Of a stretch of 34,071 nt of DNA, positions 18,458 to 26,394 are shown piece by piece. Origin of the DNA: an uncultured Clostridia bacterium. Lineage in GTDB: Bacteria; Bacillota; Clostridia; Christensenellales; Borkfalkiaceae. The first letter of the stretch is position 1. Every line of letters begins with the position of its first letter. Location of the stretch: contig CALVHO010000022.1 of the NCBI GenBank assembly GCA_944328445.1, forward strand, positions 1 to 34,071. The letters are read 5' to 3'. The position numbers were made by a program, and so were the translations under genes. The notes beneath the pieces were generated by a model. That model was not told where the DNA came from and did not search any database. It saw only the letters and a list, made by a program, of their open reading frames with translations.

Positions 18458-21400
18458 GTGAAAAAGAAGTTGTTTGCGTTTCTGATCGCCTTGTGTGTGC
18501 TCTGCATCGCCTTGGCGGCCGTCGCCTGCGCGAAGGATCCCGAGGAGCCCGAAGAGGTAGACACGACGCCGCGCATCGTATTGCCGGCCGAAACGCTCGA
18601 ACTGCAAGCGGGGCAGACGGCGCGCATCACGCCCGAACTGATCAACGTGGAAGGCACGGTCTTGTGGCAGTCTTCGGCGCCGTCCGTCGCCTCCGTCGAT
18701 CAGAGCGGTCTGATCACCGCACACGAAGCGGGCGAAGCCGTCGTCACCGCGTTCATTGCCGTGAACCGTACGCAGACGGACGAAGGCGCGGCCGAAGCGG
18801 CCGCACCGGCCGAAGGCGCGCAGATGGTGTATGCCGACATCGCGGTCAAGGTCCTTGCCAAGGGCGAAACGGCTTCCATCGTCTTTTCTTCGGACCGCTA
18901 TACGATGTCGATTTACGACAACCTGACGCTTTCTCCTGTCTTCGTGCTGTGCAGCGGCACGCCCGCGTGGACTTCCTCAAATACGTCCGTCGCGAGCGTG
19001 GAGAGCGACGGCACTGTTATCCCGCACGGCTTCGGCACGGCGTACATCACGGTGACTTGCGGCGGCGTATCCGCGCAGACGCAGGTGACGGTGGAAGAGA
19101 GCGACCAATTGCCCGTGCTCACCTTCAACCGCGAAGAGCTTTCCCTCCTCGTCGGCGGGGAACTCTCGCTCACGCCGTCCGTGCGTTTCAACGGGCAGGC
19201 GGTGCAGGGCTTTACCGTGGAAGCGGAGTCTCTCGATCCTTCCATCGCCGCCGTTTCGGGCGGGAAGGTCTCGGGCGTTTCGGCAGGGCAGACAAAGATC
19301 GCCGTCCGCGTCCGCTACCGCGGCTATGAATTTGCCGAACGTCGCATTCCCGTGACGGTCAAGGACGACGTCAACATCGTTTTGTCCGAGCACGAGCTCG
19401 ATCTCTACACTAAAGAGATCGGCGGATACGATTATAAGAAAGCGCAGAAAGTCACTGCCGAAGTGTACGTTTCGGGCGTCCGCGAAGCGGCCGCGAGCGT
19501 GACCTGGCAAAGCGCCGACGGGCAGGTGGCGGAAGTTTCGCAAGACGGAACCGTTTCGGCGCGCGGCGTCGGCCAAACAAAGATCACGGCCACGTACACG
19601 CACGGCGACGACACCTATACCGCGACCGTGAACGCCGATGTTTCTCTCTCCGTCGCCACGTATGAGGACAGGGAGATCGATCTTTCGGCCGCGGCGTCGG
19701 TGGATCTTGCGGTCTCGCTGGAAGCGGGCGAAGCCTTTGAGCGGGTCACGGTCAACGGCAACGCGGTGGATGCGGAAAACAGCGGCAATACGGTCACGGT
19801 CCCGTCCGCGAACCTGACCGCCTATTACGGCGAACAGGAAGTGCACGTGGAGACCGACCGCGCGGTCTACGTATTCCCGTCGCTGCTCATCACAAAGTCC
19901 GTCGCGTCGATGGCGGAACTGCGCACCATCGTCACGAACGGGCATACGCTGGGCGGCTACTACATCCTCGAAAACGACATCGAGGCGGACGGCACGGACG
20001 TCGATTTCCGCCTGGTGACTTCGTGGTCCGGTGAGGCGTCCAAGGGGTTTGTCGGTACGTTTGACGGGCGCGGGCATTCCATCACCGGGCTGGACCTCCA
20101 CGATTACGGCCTGTTCAGCTGCATCGGCGCGGCGGGCGTCGTCAAAAACCTCGCGCTCGTCGACGTTACGGGTGCGGGACTGGCCATCGCCACGGAATGC
20201 CGCGGGACGGTGGACAACGTGTTCGTGACGTCGGACACCAAGAAGGCGCTCATGCAGATGTCGGACGATTGCGTGCTCTCCAACACCTTCGCGGTCTTGA
20301 CCGCTGCGGGCAGCAACATCGTCGATACCGTGTTCAGTGCGACATGCGCGGTCAAAAACGTCTACGGCTATGCGGGCGGCATCATCCGCTACACCGATTA
20401 CTCGCAGGCGGCCGACCCCACGGTCTTTGCCACGACGGACATCGCGCGCCTGCGCGCCGAGCTCTTGATCAAGGACCTGTCCGCCTTTGATGCAGACTAT
20501 TGGGAGACCGTCGGCAACGTGCCCGTGTTCAAGGCGTGCAAAGCGATGGCGGAAAAGACGCCCGCGATCTTGTTCGACGACGAATTTTCGCTGCTGGCGG
20601 GGCAGGCCGTCGATGTGCCCGTCGATACCCTCGCGGCGATTTCGCTGCAAACCCCCGCCGACGGCGTCACCCTGGACGGCAGCAGCATCACGCTGACGAA
20701 GAGCGCGGCCGTGACGCTCGTGGCGACGAGCATTTGGGGAAAGACCGCGCAAAAGCAGGTGACGTTCAACGTCATCGACGTTGCGGGAGACATGTACGAC
20801 TGCACGGATGAATACCTGTTCAACTATACGCTGGGCGATGCGTCCGTTACGTTCACACGCCCGCAGGAGCTCTCCGCCGTCACAAAACTTTCGATCGGCA
20901 AGCTCGGTTACATCGAGGCGGGCGAAGGCTTCACTGTTTCGGGCGACAAGATCACCATCGAAAGTTCCGTTTTGGACCGCGTTTCCAAGGTGTACGGCGA
21001 CATTGAAGTGACGCTGACGGACGGCACCGATTATTACGCCTATACCTGCTCGTTCGTGACCAAAGTGATCCGTACGCTGGACGACCTGGAAAGCATCCGC
21101 ACGACGGGCGACACGCTCGACGGCTACTACGTGCTGGACGGCGACATCGAAGCCGGCCCGGATACCGTGGCCGTGGCCTGCCTGATCGGCGGGTGGTCCT
21201 CGCAGGAAGACAAGGGCTTCGTCGGCATCCTCGACGGGCGCGGACATTCCATCACGGGGCTGAAACTCACCGAAAAGGGCCTGTTCTGGTGCATGGGCAA
21301 GGGCGTCGTGCGCAACCTGGCGCTCGTCGACGTCGAAGTCGGGACGGACAGCGAGCTCGGCTATGCGTGCGCCGTGTTCGGGAACGCAGACTGCCAGAGC

Positions 21401-21763
21401 ACCACGTTTGAAAATCTCTTCGTCAGCACGAACGCGCGTTCGATGTTCCGCAACGCATACAGGAACATCAACGTGAAGAACGTCGTGTTCGTTTCCACCG
21501 CGCAGGAAGGCGGCTACTTGTCCGACAGCGGCAACAACGAAAACAGCGGCTCGTATACGATCGAAAATGCGCTCGTCGTCGGGAAAGCGTTGTACTGGTA
21601 CTACGGCGGAACGCCCGTATACCGCGGCGCTTACGTGTACGAAACGGAAGCGGCCTTGCTTTCGGCGCTAAACGCAAACAGTTTTGCGGAATGGGGCGGC
21701 CTGTTCTCGTTTGAAAACGGGGCGATCCTCTTCAACGGCAAAACCGTTCTGAGCAACGCATGA
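18458..21763 (+). CDS. Modular surface lipoprotein: Big2-like domains plus two beta-helix-like modules
   Basis: An 1101-residue lipoprotein with the lipidated Cys24 (AVAC). Four bacterial Ig-like (Big_2) units cover about residues 40-450, each with the pattern of a VxWxSSxxxVAxV strand and a GxxxxxGxGxAxIT turn. Two related modules follow, about 480-710 and 870-1101. Each opens with a TLDDLESI-like helix, then a GYYxLxxDIEA segment, then DGRGHSITGL (Phe535 and Leu925 just before it), then a GLFxxxxxxGVVxNLALVDV repeat resembling GLUG/right-handed beta-helix turns. The GTG start at 18458 is preferred because it follows GGAGGA at 18445-18450 and begins a signal peptide; the upstream frame overlaps the DUF4838 gene. 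Likely role: adhesion or polysaccharide binding. No catalytic motif is visible. Confidence 0.83.
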   Translation: MKKKLFAFLIALCVLCIALAAVACAKDPEEPEEVDTTPRIVLPAETLELQAGQTARITPELINVEGTVLWQSSAPSVASVDQSGLITAHEAGEAVVTAFIAVNRTQTDEGAAEAAAPAEGAQMVYADIAVKVLAKGETASIVFSSDRYTMSIYDNLTLSPVFVLCSGTPAWTSSNTSVASVESDGTVIPHGFGTAYITVTCGGVSAQTQVTVEESDQLPVLTFNREELSLLVGGELSLTPSVRFNGQAVQGFTVEAESLDPSIAAVSGGKVSGVSAGQTKIAVRVRYRGYEFAERRIPVTVKDDVNIVLSEHELDLYTKEIGGYDYKKAQKVTAEVYVSGVREAAASVTWQSADGQVAEVSQDGTVSARGVGQTKITATYTHGDDTYTATVNADVSLSVATYEDREIDLSAAASVDLAVSLEAGEAFERVTVNGNAVDAENSGNTVTVPSANLTAYYGEQEVHVETDRAVYVFPSLLITKSVASMAELRTIVTNGHTLGGYYILENDIEADGTDVDFRLVTSWSGEASKGFVGTFDGRGHSITGLDLHDYGLFSCIGAAGVVKNLALVDVTGAGLAIATECRGTVDNVFVTSDTKKALMQMSDDCVLSNTFAVLTAAGSNIVDTVFSATCAVKNVYGYAGGIIRYTDYSQAADPTVFATTDIARLRAELLIKDLSAFDADYWETVGNVPVFKACKAMAEKTPAILFDDEFSLLAGQAVDVPVDTLAAISLQTPADGVTLDGSSITLTKSAAVTLVATSIWGKTAQKQVTFNVIDVAGDMYDCTDEYLFNYTLGDASVTFTRPQELSAVTKLSIGKLGYIEAGEGFTVSGDKITIESSVLDRVSKVYGDIEVTLTDGTDYYAYTCSFVTKVIRTLDDLESIRTTGDTLDGYYVLDGDIEAGPDTVAVACLIGGWSSQEDKGFVGILDGRGHSITGLKLTEKGLFWCMGKGVVRNLALVDVEVGTDSELGYACAVFGNADCQSTTFENLFVSTNARSMFRNAYRNINVKNVVFVSTAQEGGYLSDSGNNENSGSYTIENALVVGKALYWYYGGTPVYRGAYVYETEAALLSALNANSFAEWGGLFSFENGAILFNGKTVLSNA

Positions 21764-21791
21764 GCGTGCTCTTGCAACCAATGATGACGTC

Positions 21792-21813
21792 CCGCGGCGG
21801 CATGCCGCCGCGG
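21792..21813. repeat. Perfect 22-base GC palindrome between two lipoprotein genes
   Basis: The sequence is self-complementary over all 22 bases and is not followed by T on either side, so it is not a classical terminator. A stem of this strength inside an operon may stabilise the upstream mRNA end, mark a processing site, or partly attenuate transcription. Confidence 0.6.
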
Positions 21814-21845
21814 AGAGTTCATAATAAAAAATTCAGGAGGGAAAA

Positions 21846-24800
21846 ATGAAAAACCGGACAAGTAAGTTCAGGTCTTTCGCAGTCATGGTCATCGCGGCGA
21901 TGCTGTTTGCGTTCGCTGCGGCCATCCTGGCGGCCTGCGACACGCAATGCATGCATACGGACATGGAAAACCATCCCGCGGTCGCCGCAACGTGTACGCA
22001 GGGAGGCAACGACGAGTATTGGACGTGCCCGGCCTGCGAAAAGATCTTTGCCGACGCGGAGGGGAAGGAGGAACTTGCCGCCGTCCCCGCGACCGAGGCT
22101 ACGGGACACGTGTGGGAAACGGCGTACACGAACGACGCGAACGGACATTGGCACAAATGCAAGAATTGTGACGCGACGAGCGCGTCCGAACCGCATACGG
22201 TGACCGCCATCGGCGAAGAAAAGGCGCCCACCTGCACGGAGGACGGCTCCACCGCGGGGGAAAAGTGCTCCGTCTGCGGCTATGTGTTTGAAGCGCAGGA
22301 AACGCTCGACAAGCTCGGCCATAAACTTACGCATTACACCGAGCGGGAGGCGACCTGCACCGAAACTTCCATCGAACAGGAGTATTGGCACTGCGAGCGC
22401 TGCGGCGACTACTACAAGGACGCGGAAGCGACGCAGTCCATGAGCGATACCGAGATCGCCGCGCTGACGGGGCCCGCCCTGGGGCACCAATATAACGCCA
22501 TCACCATCGCCGAGCAGCCTTCCAAACGTACGTACTTCGTCGGCGAAGATTTTGACGCGGCGGGCATGAAGGTCACGGCGGCCTGCACGCGCAGCGGATG
22601 CGGCACGACGACCGAACTGACCGATTACACCCTTTCGGGCGATACCGGTCTTGCAAAAGGGGAACAGACCGTCACCGTCACCTGGAACGACGGCACCCAA
22701 GACCTGCCCGCGACGGTGACCGTCGACGTGTACCAAAAGCACGACCTGACGCAGCAGGGCAGCTATGCCGACTTCGTGTATGCGGCATCGGGCGATCTGA
22801 CCGCGGCGGCAGCGGGGCAGCTCAGCGGCACGGCGGCGGACGTCGTTTACGGCAAAAATACGTATACGGACGGCATGAGCGTTGCTTCGGGTACTTCCCT
22901 GACGCTGACAGAGGAAGCGGCGCAAGGCATCCTCGGCGGCAAGACGTACGGAGACTTTGCCGTGACGCTCCTCACCGACACGCACGACCAATACGAGATG
23001 AACATCGCCGTCGTGACCAAAAAGATCGCAAGCGCGCAGGATCTGACGGATATCACCGATGAGAACAAAGATACCGAGCTCGTTGACGGCTACTACATCG
23101 TCACGGCCGACTTCGACGCCGCCGACGCGGGTATCCAAATGAGCAGCTCGGCAGACGAACATACCTGGTCCGCGAAGGCTGTCAGCTTTGCAAGCGTCAA
23201 CAGCGTATCTTTTGACGACACAAACAAATACTACGATGATGTCGGCTTCAAGGGCATCTTCGACGGCAGAGGACACACGATCAGTAACCTCAACACGTTT
23301 GCATACAAGTATCGCGGCACGGGCGGCCTGTTCGGGCAGCTTCTCGATGGTTCCGTCGTCAAAAACGTTGCCTTCAAAGACGTCACCGTCAACGGCAGGT
23401 ACGGTGCGGTGCTCGTCGGTGAGTCGTGCGCGTTCGACGGCCTGCTCGAAAACGTTGCGATCACGGTCAAGGAGACAAACATTACAGACATTACAAATAG
23501 TACGGATACCGCCAAGATCTTGTGGGCCTTGACGGGCGGCAACATCAAAGACTGCCTGTTCGTCGGCGTGGATACGGTCGGTTTCGGTACGGGCGATACA
23601 GACGCCGAAAATGTGATGTATGTCGCAGAAGCAGGCAGGTTTGATAATTCCGGCACCACGAAATATAACGCTCTGCCCGTCTATACAAGCATAAACGCCA
23701 TGTTTGCGGATCTCTTTAGCGGCGACGTGACCTTGGATTTTGGCGACATTGCCTATGCCAACGGCGCGATCGCGTTCAATGGAAATACGATCTTGCTGCC
23801 CGTCATCGTCGTTTCGTACGAATGCGAAAACAACGAGATCACGCGCGGCTCTTCGCTCACGTTCAAGACGGACGGCTACGCGCGGATCACCTTGAAGGAG
23901 CCCGTGGACGGCGTCTCCATTCAAGAGAATATTCTTACTGTTGCGGGGACGGTCGCGGAGAATAAAACGATCACCGTTCTTGTCACCAGCACGCTGAACA
24001 CAAGCGTCACGCAGGAGATCACGTTCAAAGTCATCCGTGCTTATACTGCTGAAACCATAGCAGAAGCGCTCGATTTCTCCTTGGAAGGTGAGAACAGCGC
24101 CGCTGCGGTAACGATCGATGGAACGGTAGAGCGGATCGTTGCAGGTTCGGTTACGGTGACGGAAGGGATAACATATCAAAGCGAGACGCTTACGCTTACC
24201 AAAGCTGCACTTAATACGCTCCTGAACGGCAAGGCGTATGCCGAAGGACTTACCGTAAATATTTACACCACCGCCGACAAAAAATACACCGCGACGGTGA
24301 ATATCGCCACCATGTTTATCGACGGCGCGAACGATTTGACAGCGATCACGCAGGCGAACACGGCGGCCACGATCGATGCTTATTATATCGTGACGCAGAG
24401 TTTCGATGCGAGCGCGGCGGGTGTTGTCCGTTTTGTAAATAACGATACGCAAGCGAACGATGAAGTCGGTTTTAATGGAATCTTTGACGGACGCGGACAC
24501 ATCATTTCAAATCTTACGACGGCGGCAACGGTGTATAACGGATTAGGCGGTCTGTTCGGTATGTTGCAAAAAGGTTCTGCCGTGAAGAACGTAGCGTTTA
24601 CCAACGTATCAATGAATAGCGAGTACAAATACGTTCTTTCTGGCGAAAGCAGACCGTTCTACGGAACGATAGAGAATGTAGTGATAACGGCGGCAGAAGG
24701 AATAACGCTTGACAGAGTAGTAGCGAAATTGAGCGGCGGAACGATGAAAAATTGTTTGTTTGTCGGATTTGCTGTGATAAACACCGATACAAGCGTTACG

Positions 24801-25022
24801 ACGATAAGCAACATAATGTCTGTTACGGTTGAAACCCAGTGGGGCGGCTTCAATTGGACGGAAAACGACACTTACGTTGTACAGCCCAACTATGCGGACG
24901 TGAATGCAATGTTTGCCGCATTGGAAACAGAAAACAAATTACAGAATTGGGGCGACATTACCTATTCGGACGGCGTGATCTTTTTCAACGGCGAAATGGT
25001 TTTGGGAGGCGAATCGGCTTAA
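21846..25022 (+). CDS. Modular surface lipoprotein: CxxC repeats, Big3-like domain, two beta-helix-like modules
   Basis: A 1058-residue lipoprotein (lipobox LAAC, Cys31). Residues about 33-215 hold at least four Cys-pair repeats (YWTCPACEKIF, WHKCKNCDAT, KCSVCGYVF, YWHCERCGDYY) separated by ATCTE-type segments, a pattern common in Firmicutes surface proteins. A Big_3-like Ig domain covers about 218-298. Two modules related to those of the preceding gene follow (about 390-655 and 820-1058), with FDGRGHTISNL at Phe472, FDGRGHIISNL at Phe880, and GGLFGxLxxGSxVKNVAF. From about 24040 to the end the codons become markedly more AT-rich than in the first two thirds, suggesting mosaic origin of the last module. 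Ribosome binding site AGGAGGG at 21835-21841. Likely paralogous in part to the preceding lipoprotein and co-expressed with it. Confidence 0.82.
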   Translation: MKNRTSKFRSFAVMVIAAMLFAFAAAILAACDTQCMHTDMENHPAVAATCTQGGNDEYWTCPACEKIFADAEGKEELAAVPATEATGHVWETAYTNDANGHWHKCKNCDATSASEPHTVTAIGEEKAPTCTEDGSTAGEKCSVCGYVFEAQETLDKLGHKLTHYTEREATCTETSIEQEYWHCERCGDYYKDAEATQSMSDTEIAALTGPALGHQYNAITIAEQPSKRTYFVGEDFDAAGMKVTAACTRSGCGTTTELTDYTLSGDTGLAKGEQTVTVTWNDGTQDLPATVTVDVYQKHDLTQQGSYADFVYAASGDLTAAAAGQLSGTAADVVYGKNTYTDGMSVASGTSLTLTEEAAQGILGGKTYGDFAVTLLTDTHDQYEMNIAVVTKKIASAQDLTDITDENKDTELVDGYYIVTADFDAADAGIQMSSSADEHTWSAKAVSFASVNSVSFDDTNKYYDDVGFKGIFDGRGHTISNLNTFAYKYRGTGGLFGQLLDGSVVKNVAFKDVTVNGRYGAVLVGESCAFDGLLENVAITVKETNITDITNSTDTAKILWALTGGNIKDCLFVGVDTVGFGTGDTDAENVMYVAEAGRFDNSGTTKYNALPVYTSINAMFADLFSGDVTLDFGDIAYANGAIAFNGNTILLPVIVVSYECENNEITRGSSLTFKTDGYARITLKEPVDGVSIQENILTVAGTVAENKTITVLVTSTLNTSVTQEITFKVIRAYTAETIAEALDFSLEGENSAAAVTIDGTVERIVAGSVTVTEGITYQSETLTLTKAALNTLLNGKAYAEGLTVNIYTTADKKYTATVNIATMFIDGANDLTAITQANTAATIDAYYIVTQSFDASAAGVVRFVNNDTQANDEVGFNGIFDGRGHIISNLTTAATVYNGLGGLFGMLQKGSAVKNVAFTNVSMNSEYKYVLSGESRPFYGTIENVVITAAEGITLDRVVAKLSGGTMKNCLFVGFAVINTDTSVTTISNIMSVTVETQWGGFNWTENDTYVVQPNYADVNAMFAALETENKLQNWGDITYSDGVIFFNGEMVLGGESA

Positions 25023-25042
25023 ACAGCCAAAGGAAAATGGGT

Positions 25043-26320
25043 ATGCGTTCACACCATGAGGTTTTGGAAACGCCCGTCAAGGGCACGTATGACGTGATCG
25101 TATGCGGGGCGGGCCCCGCGGGGATCGGCGCTGCCGTCTCCGCGGGGAGGGCCGGGGCCAAGACGCTGCTCATCGAACAGTGCGGCAGCGTCGGCGGCAC
25201 CTCCACGATGGGGCTCATGAGTCACTTTACGGGAACGGTCGACCACAAGTTTTACCGCGAAATTTTGCGGCGCGCAAAGGAAAAAGATCTCTTCGGCTTT
25301 GCGGAAGATTTCTTTATCGACCAGGAAAACCTCAAGCTCGTTTACTTTGAAATGTTGGAGGAGGCAAACGTTGAAATTCTCCTCTATACCTTCGTGAGCG
25401 ATGCCGTCAAAGAGGGCAATGCCGTAAAGGGCGTCATTGCGGAAAACAAGAGCGGACGAGGCGTGTACCTTGCGCACACCGTCATCGACTGCACCGGCGA
25501 CGGAGACGTGGCGTTCAAAAGCGGCGCGGCGTTCTTTGCCGGGCGGGAGACGGACGGCGTGGAGCAGCCCGCAACGCTGATGTTCAAGGTCGGCGGCGTG
25601 GATATGCAGAGGGCGTGCCTGCCCGGCTCGTTTGAAACGCTCGTCCCCACGCCGAAAGGGGAGTTGCAGGCGCTTGCCAAGCAAAAACTTCCCTATCCCG
25701 CAGGGCACGTCCTTCTGATGAAGACGCCCGTCCCCGGGGTCGTGTGCTGCAATATGACCAACGCCGTCGGCATCGACGGGACCAAGGCGGAGGACCTGAC
25801 GCGCGCGGAGATCTCCTGCCGCAAACAGCTCGCTCCCATCATCGCCTTTTTGCGGGAATACGCGCCAGGATACGAGAATTGCTATCTTTTGACGACGGCG
25901 TCCCTCATCGGCATCCGCGAGACGCGGCACTTCAAGGGCGTCAAGTCCGTCACCGAAGAGGACATCCTCGCCGCAAGGCAGTTTGACGACGCCGTCGTGT
26001 TCGGCGCGTGGTTCAATTTTGACGTGCACAACATGACGGGCGCGGGACTGGACGAAACGGGCGTGCAGGAAAAGTTCACGCAGAAAAAAGGATACACCAT
26101 TCCTTACGGCTGCCTCGTTCCCGAACGGGTGGACGGGCTGCTGCTTGCCGGGCGGAACATCTCAGGCACGCACATGGCGCACTCCAATTTCCGCGCGATG
26201 CCCATCTGCGTCGCAACGGGCTGGGCTGCGGGCATGGCGGCGGCGATCGCCGCAAAAGAGAAAATTCTGCCGCGCAATGTCGACCCGAAGATCGTTCAGG
26301 CGGCAGAGCGGAGCGAATAA
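25043..26320 (+). CDS. FAD-dependent oxidoreductase (FAD_oxidored family), short form
   Basis: A 425-residue flavoprotein of the PF12831-like FAD-dependent oxidoreductase family. The N-terminal dinucleotide fold GAGPAGIGAAVSAGRAGAK ends in an acidic LLIEQ. VIDCTGDGDVAFKSGA is the second FAD-binding signature, and LLLAGRNISGTHMAHSNFR followed by ATGWAAGMAAAIAAKE the third. No signal peptide, so cytoplasmic. The ATG at 25043 lies at normal spacing from AAAGGA; the ATG at 25037 is too close to it. It sits 20 bases after the lipoprotein gene and is related to the second FAD enzyme at 30283. Family members are abundant in carbohydrate loci, but few have known substrates; oxidation of a sugar or glycoside is inferred from neighbours only. 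Confidence 0.85.
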   Translation: MRSHHEVLETPVKGTYDVIVCGAGPAGIGAAVSAGRAGAKTLLIEQCGSVGGTSTMGLMSHFTGTVDHKFYREILRRAKEKDLFGFAEDFFIDQENLKLVYFEMLEEANVEILLYTFVSDAVKEGNAVKGVIAENKSGRGVYLAHTVIDCTGDGDVAFKSGAAFFAGRETDGVEQPATLMFKVGGVDMQRACLPGSFETLVPTPKGELQALAKQKLPYPAGHVLLMKTPVPGVVCCNMTNAVGIDGTKAEDLTRAEISCRKQLAPIIAFLREYAPGYENCYLLTTASLIGIRETRHFKGVKSVTEEDILAARQFDDAVVFGAWFNFDVHNMTGAGLDETGVQEKFTQKKGYTIPYGCLVPERVDGLLLAGRNISGTHMAHSNFRAMPICVATGWAAGMAAAIAAKEKILPRNVDPKIVQAAERSE

Positions 26321-26340
26321 CAAAATCAGAAAACGGCAGG

Positions 26341-26371
26341 GCACATACGCGGGCTTTTCCTGCGTATGTGC
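26341..26371. repeat. Intercistronic hairpin before the GH112 gene
   Basis: The 10-base arms GCACATACGC (26341-26350) and GCGTATGTGC (26362-26371) are exact complements; three further pairs (one G-T) tighten the loop to 5 bases. No T-run follows. It may separate mRNA segments by processing or partial attenuation. Confidence 0.55.
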
Positions 26372-26394
26372 GTTCTGCTTTGACGGTGAAAGAC

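Noticed and set aside
21819..24500. Minus-strand open frame of 893 codons opposite the last lipoprotein
   Set aside because: Same reasoning: no start context or recognisable domain, and it ends where composition becomes AT-rich, as a shadow frame would.
26341..26385. Hairpin before GH112 as a terminator splitting the operon
   Set aside because: No U-tract follows the stem and the genes on both sides are functionally linked, so it is reported as an intercistronic hairpin instead.
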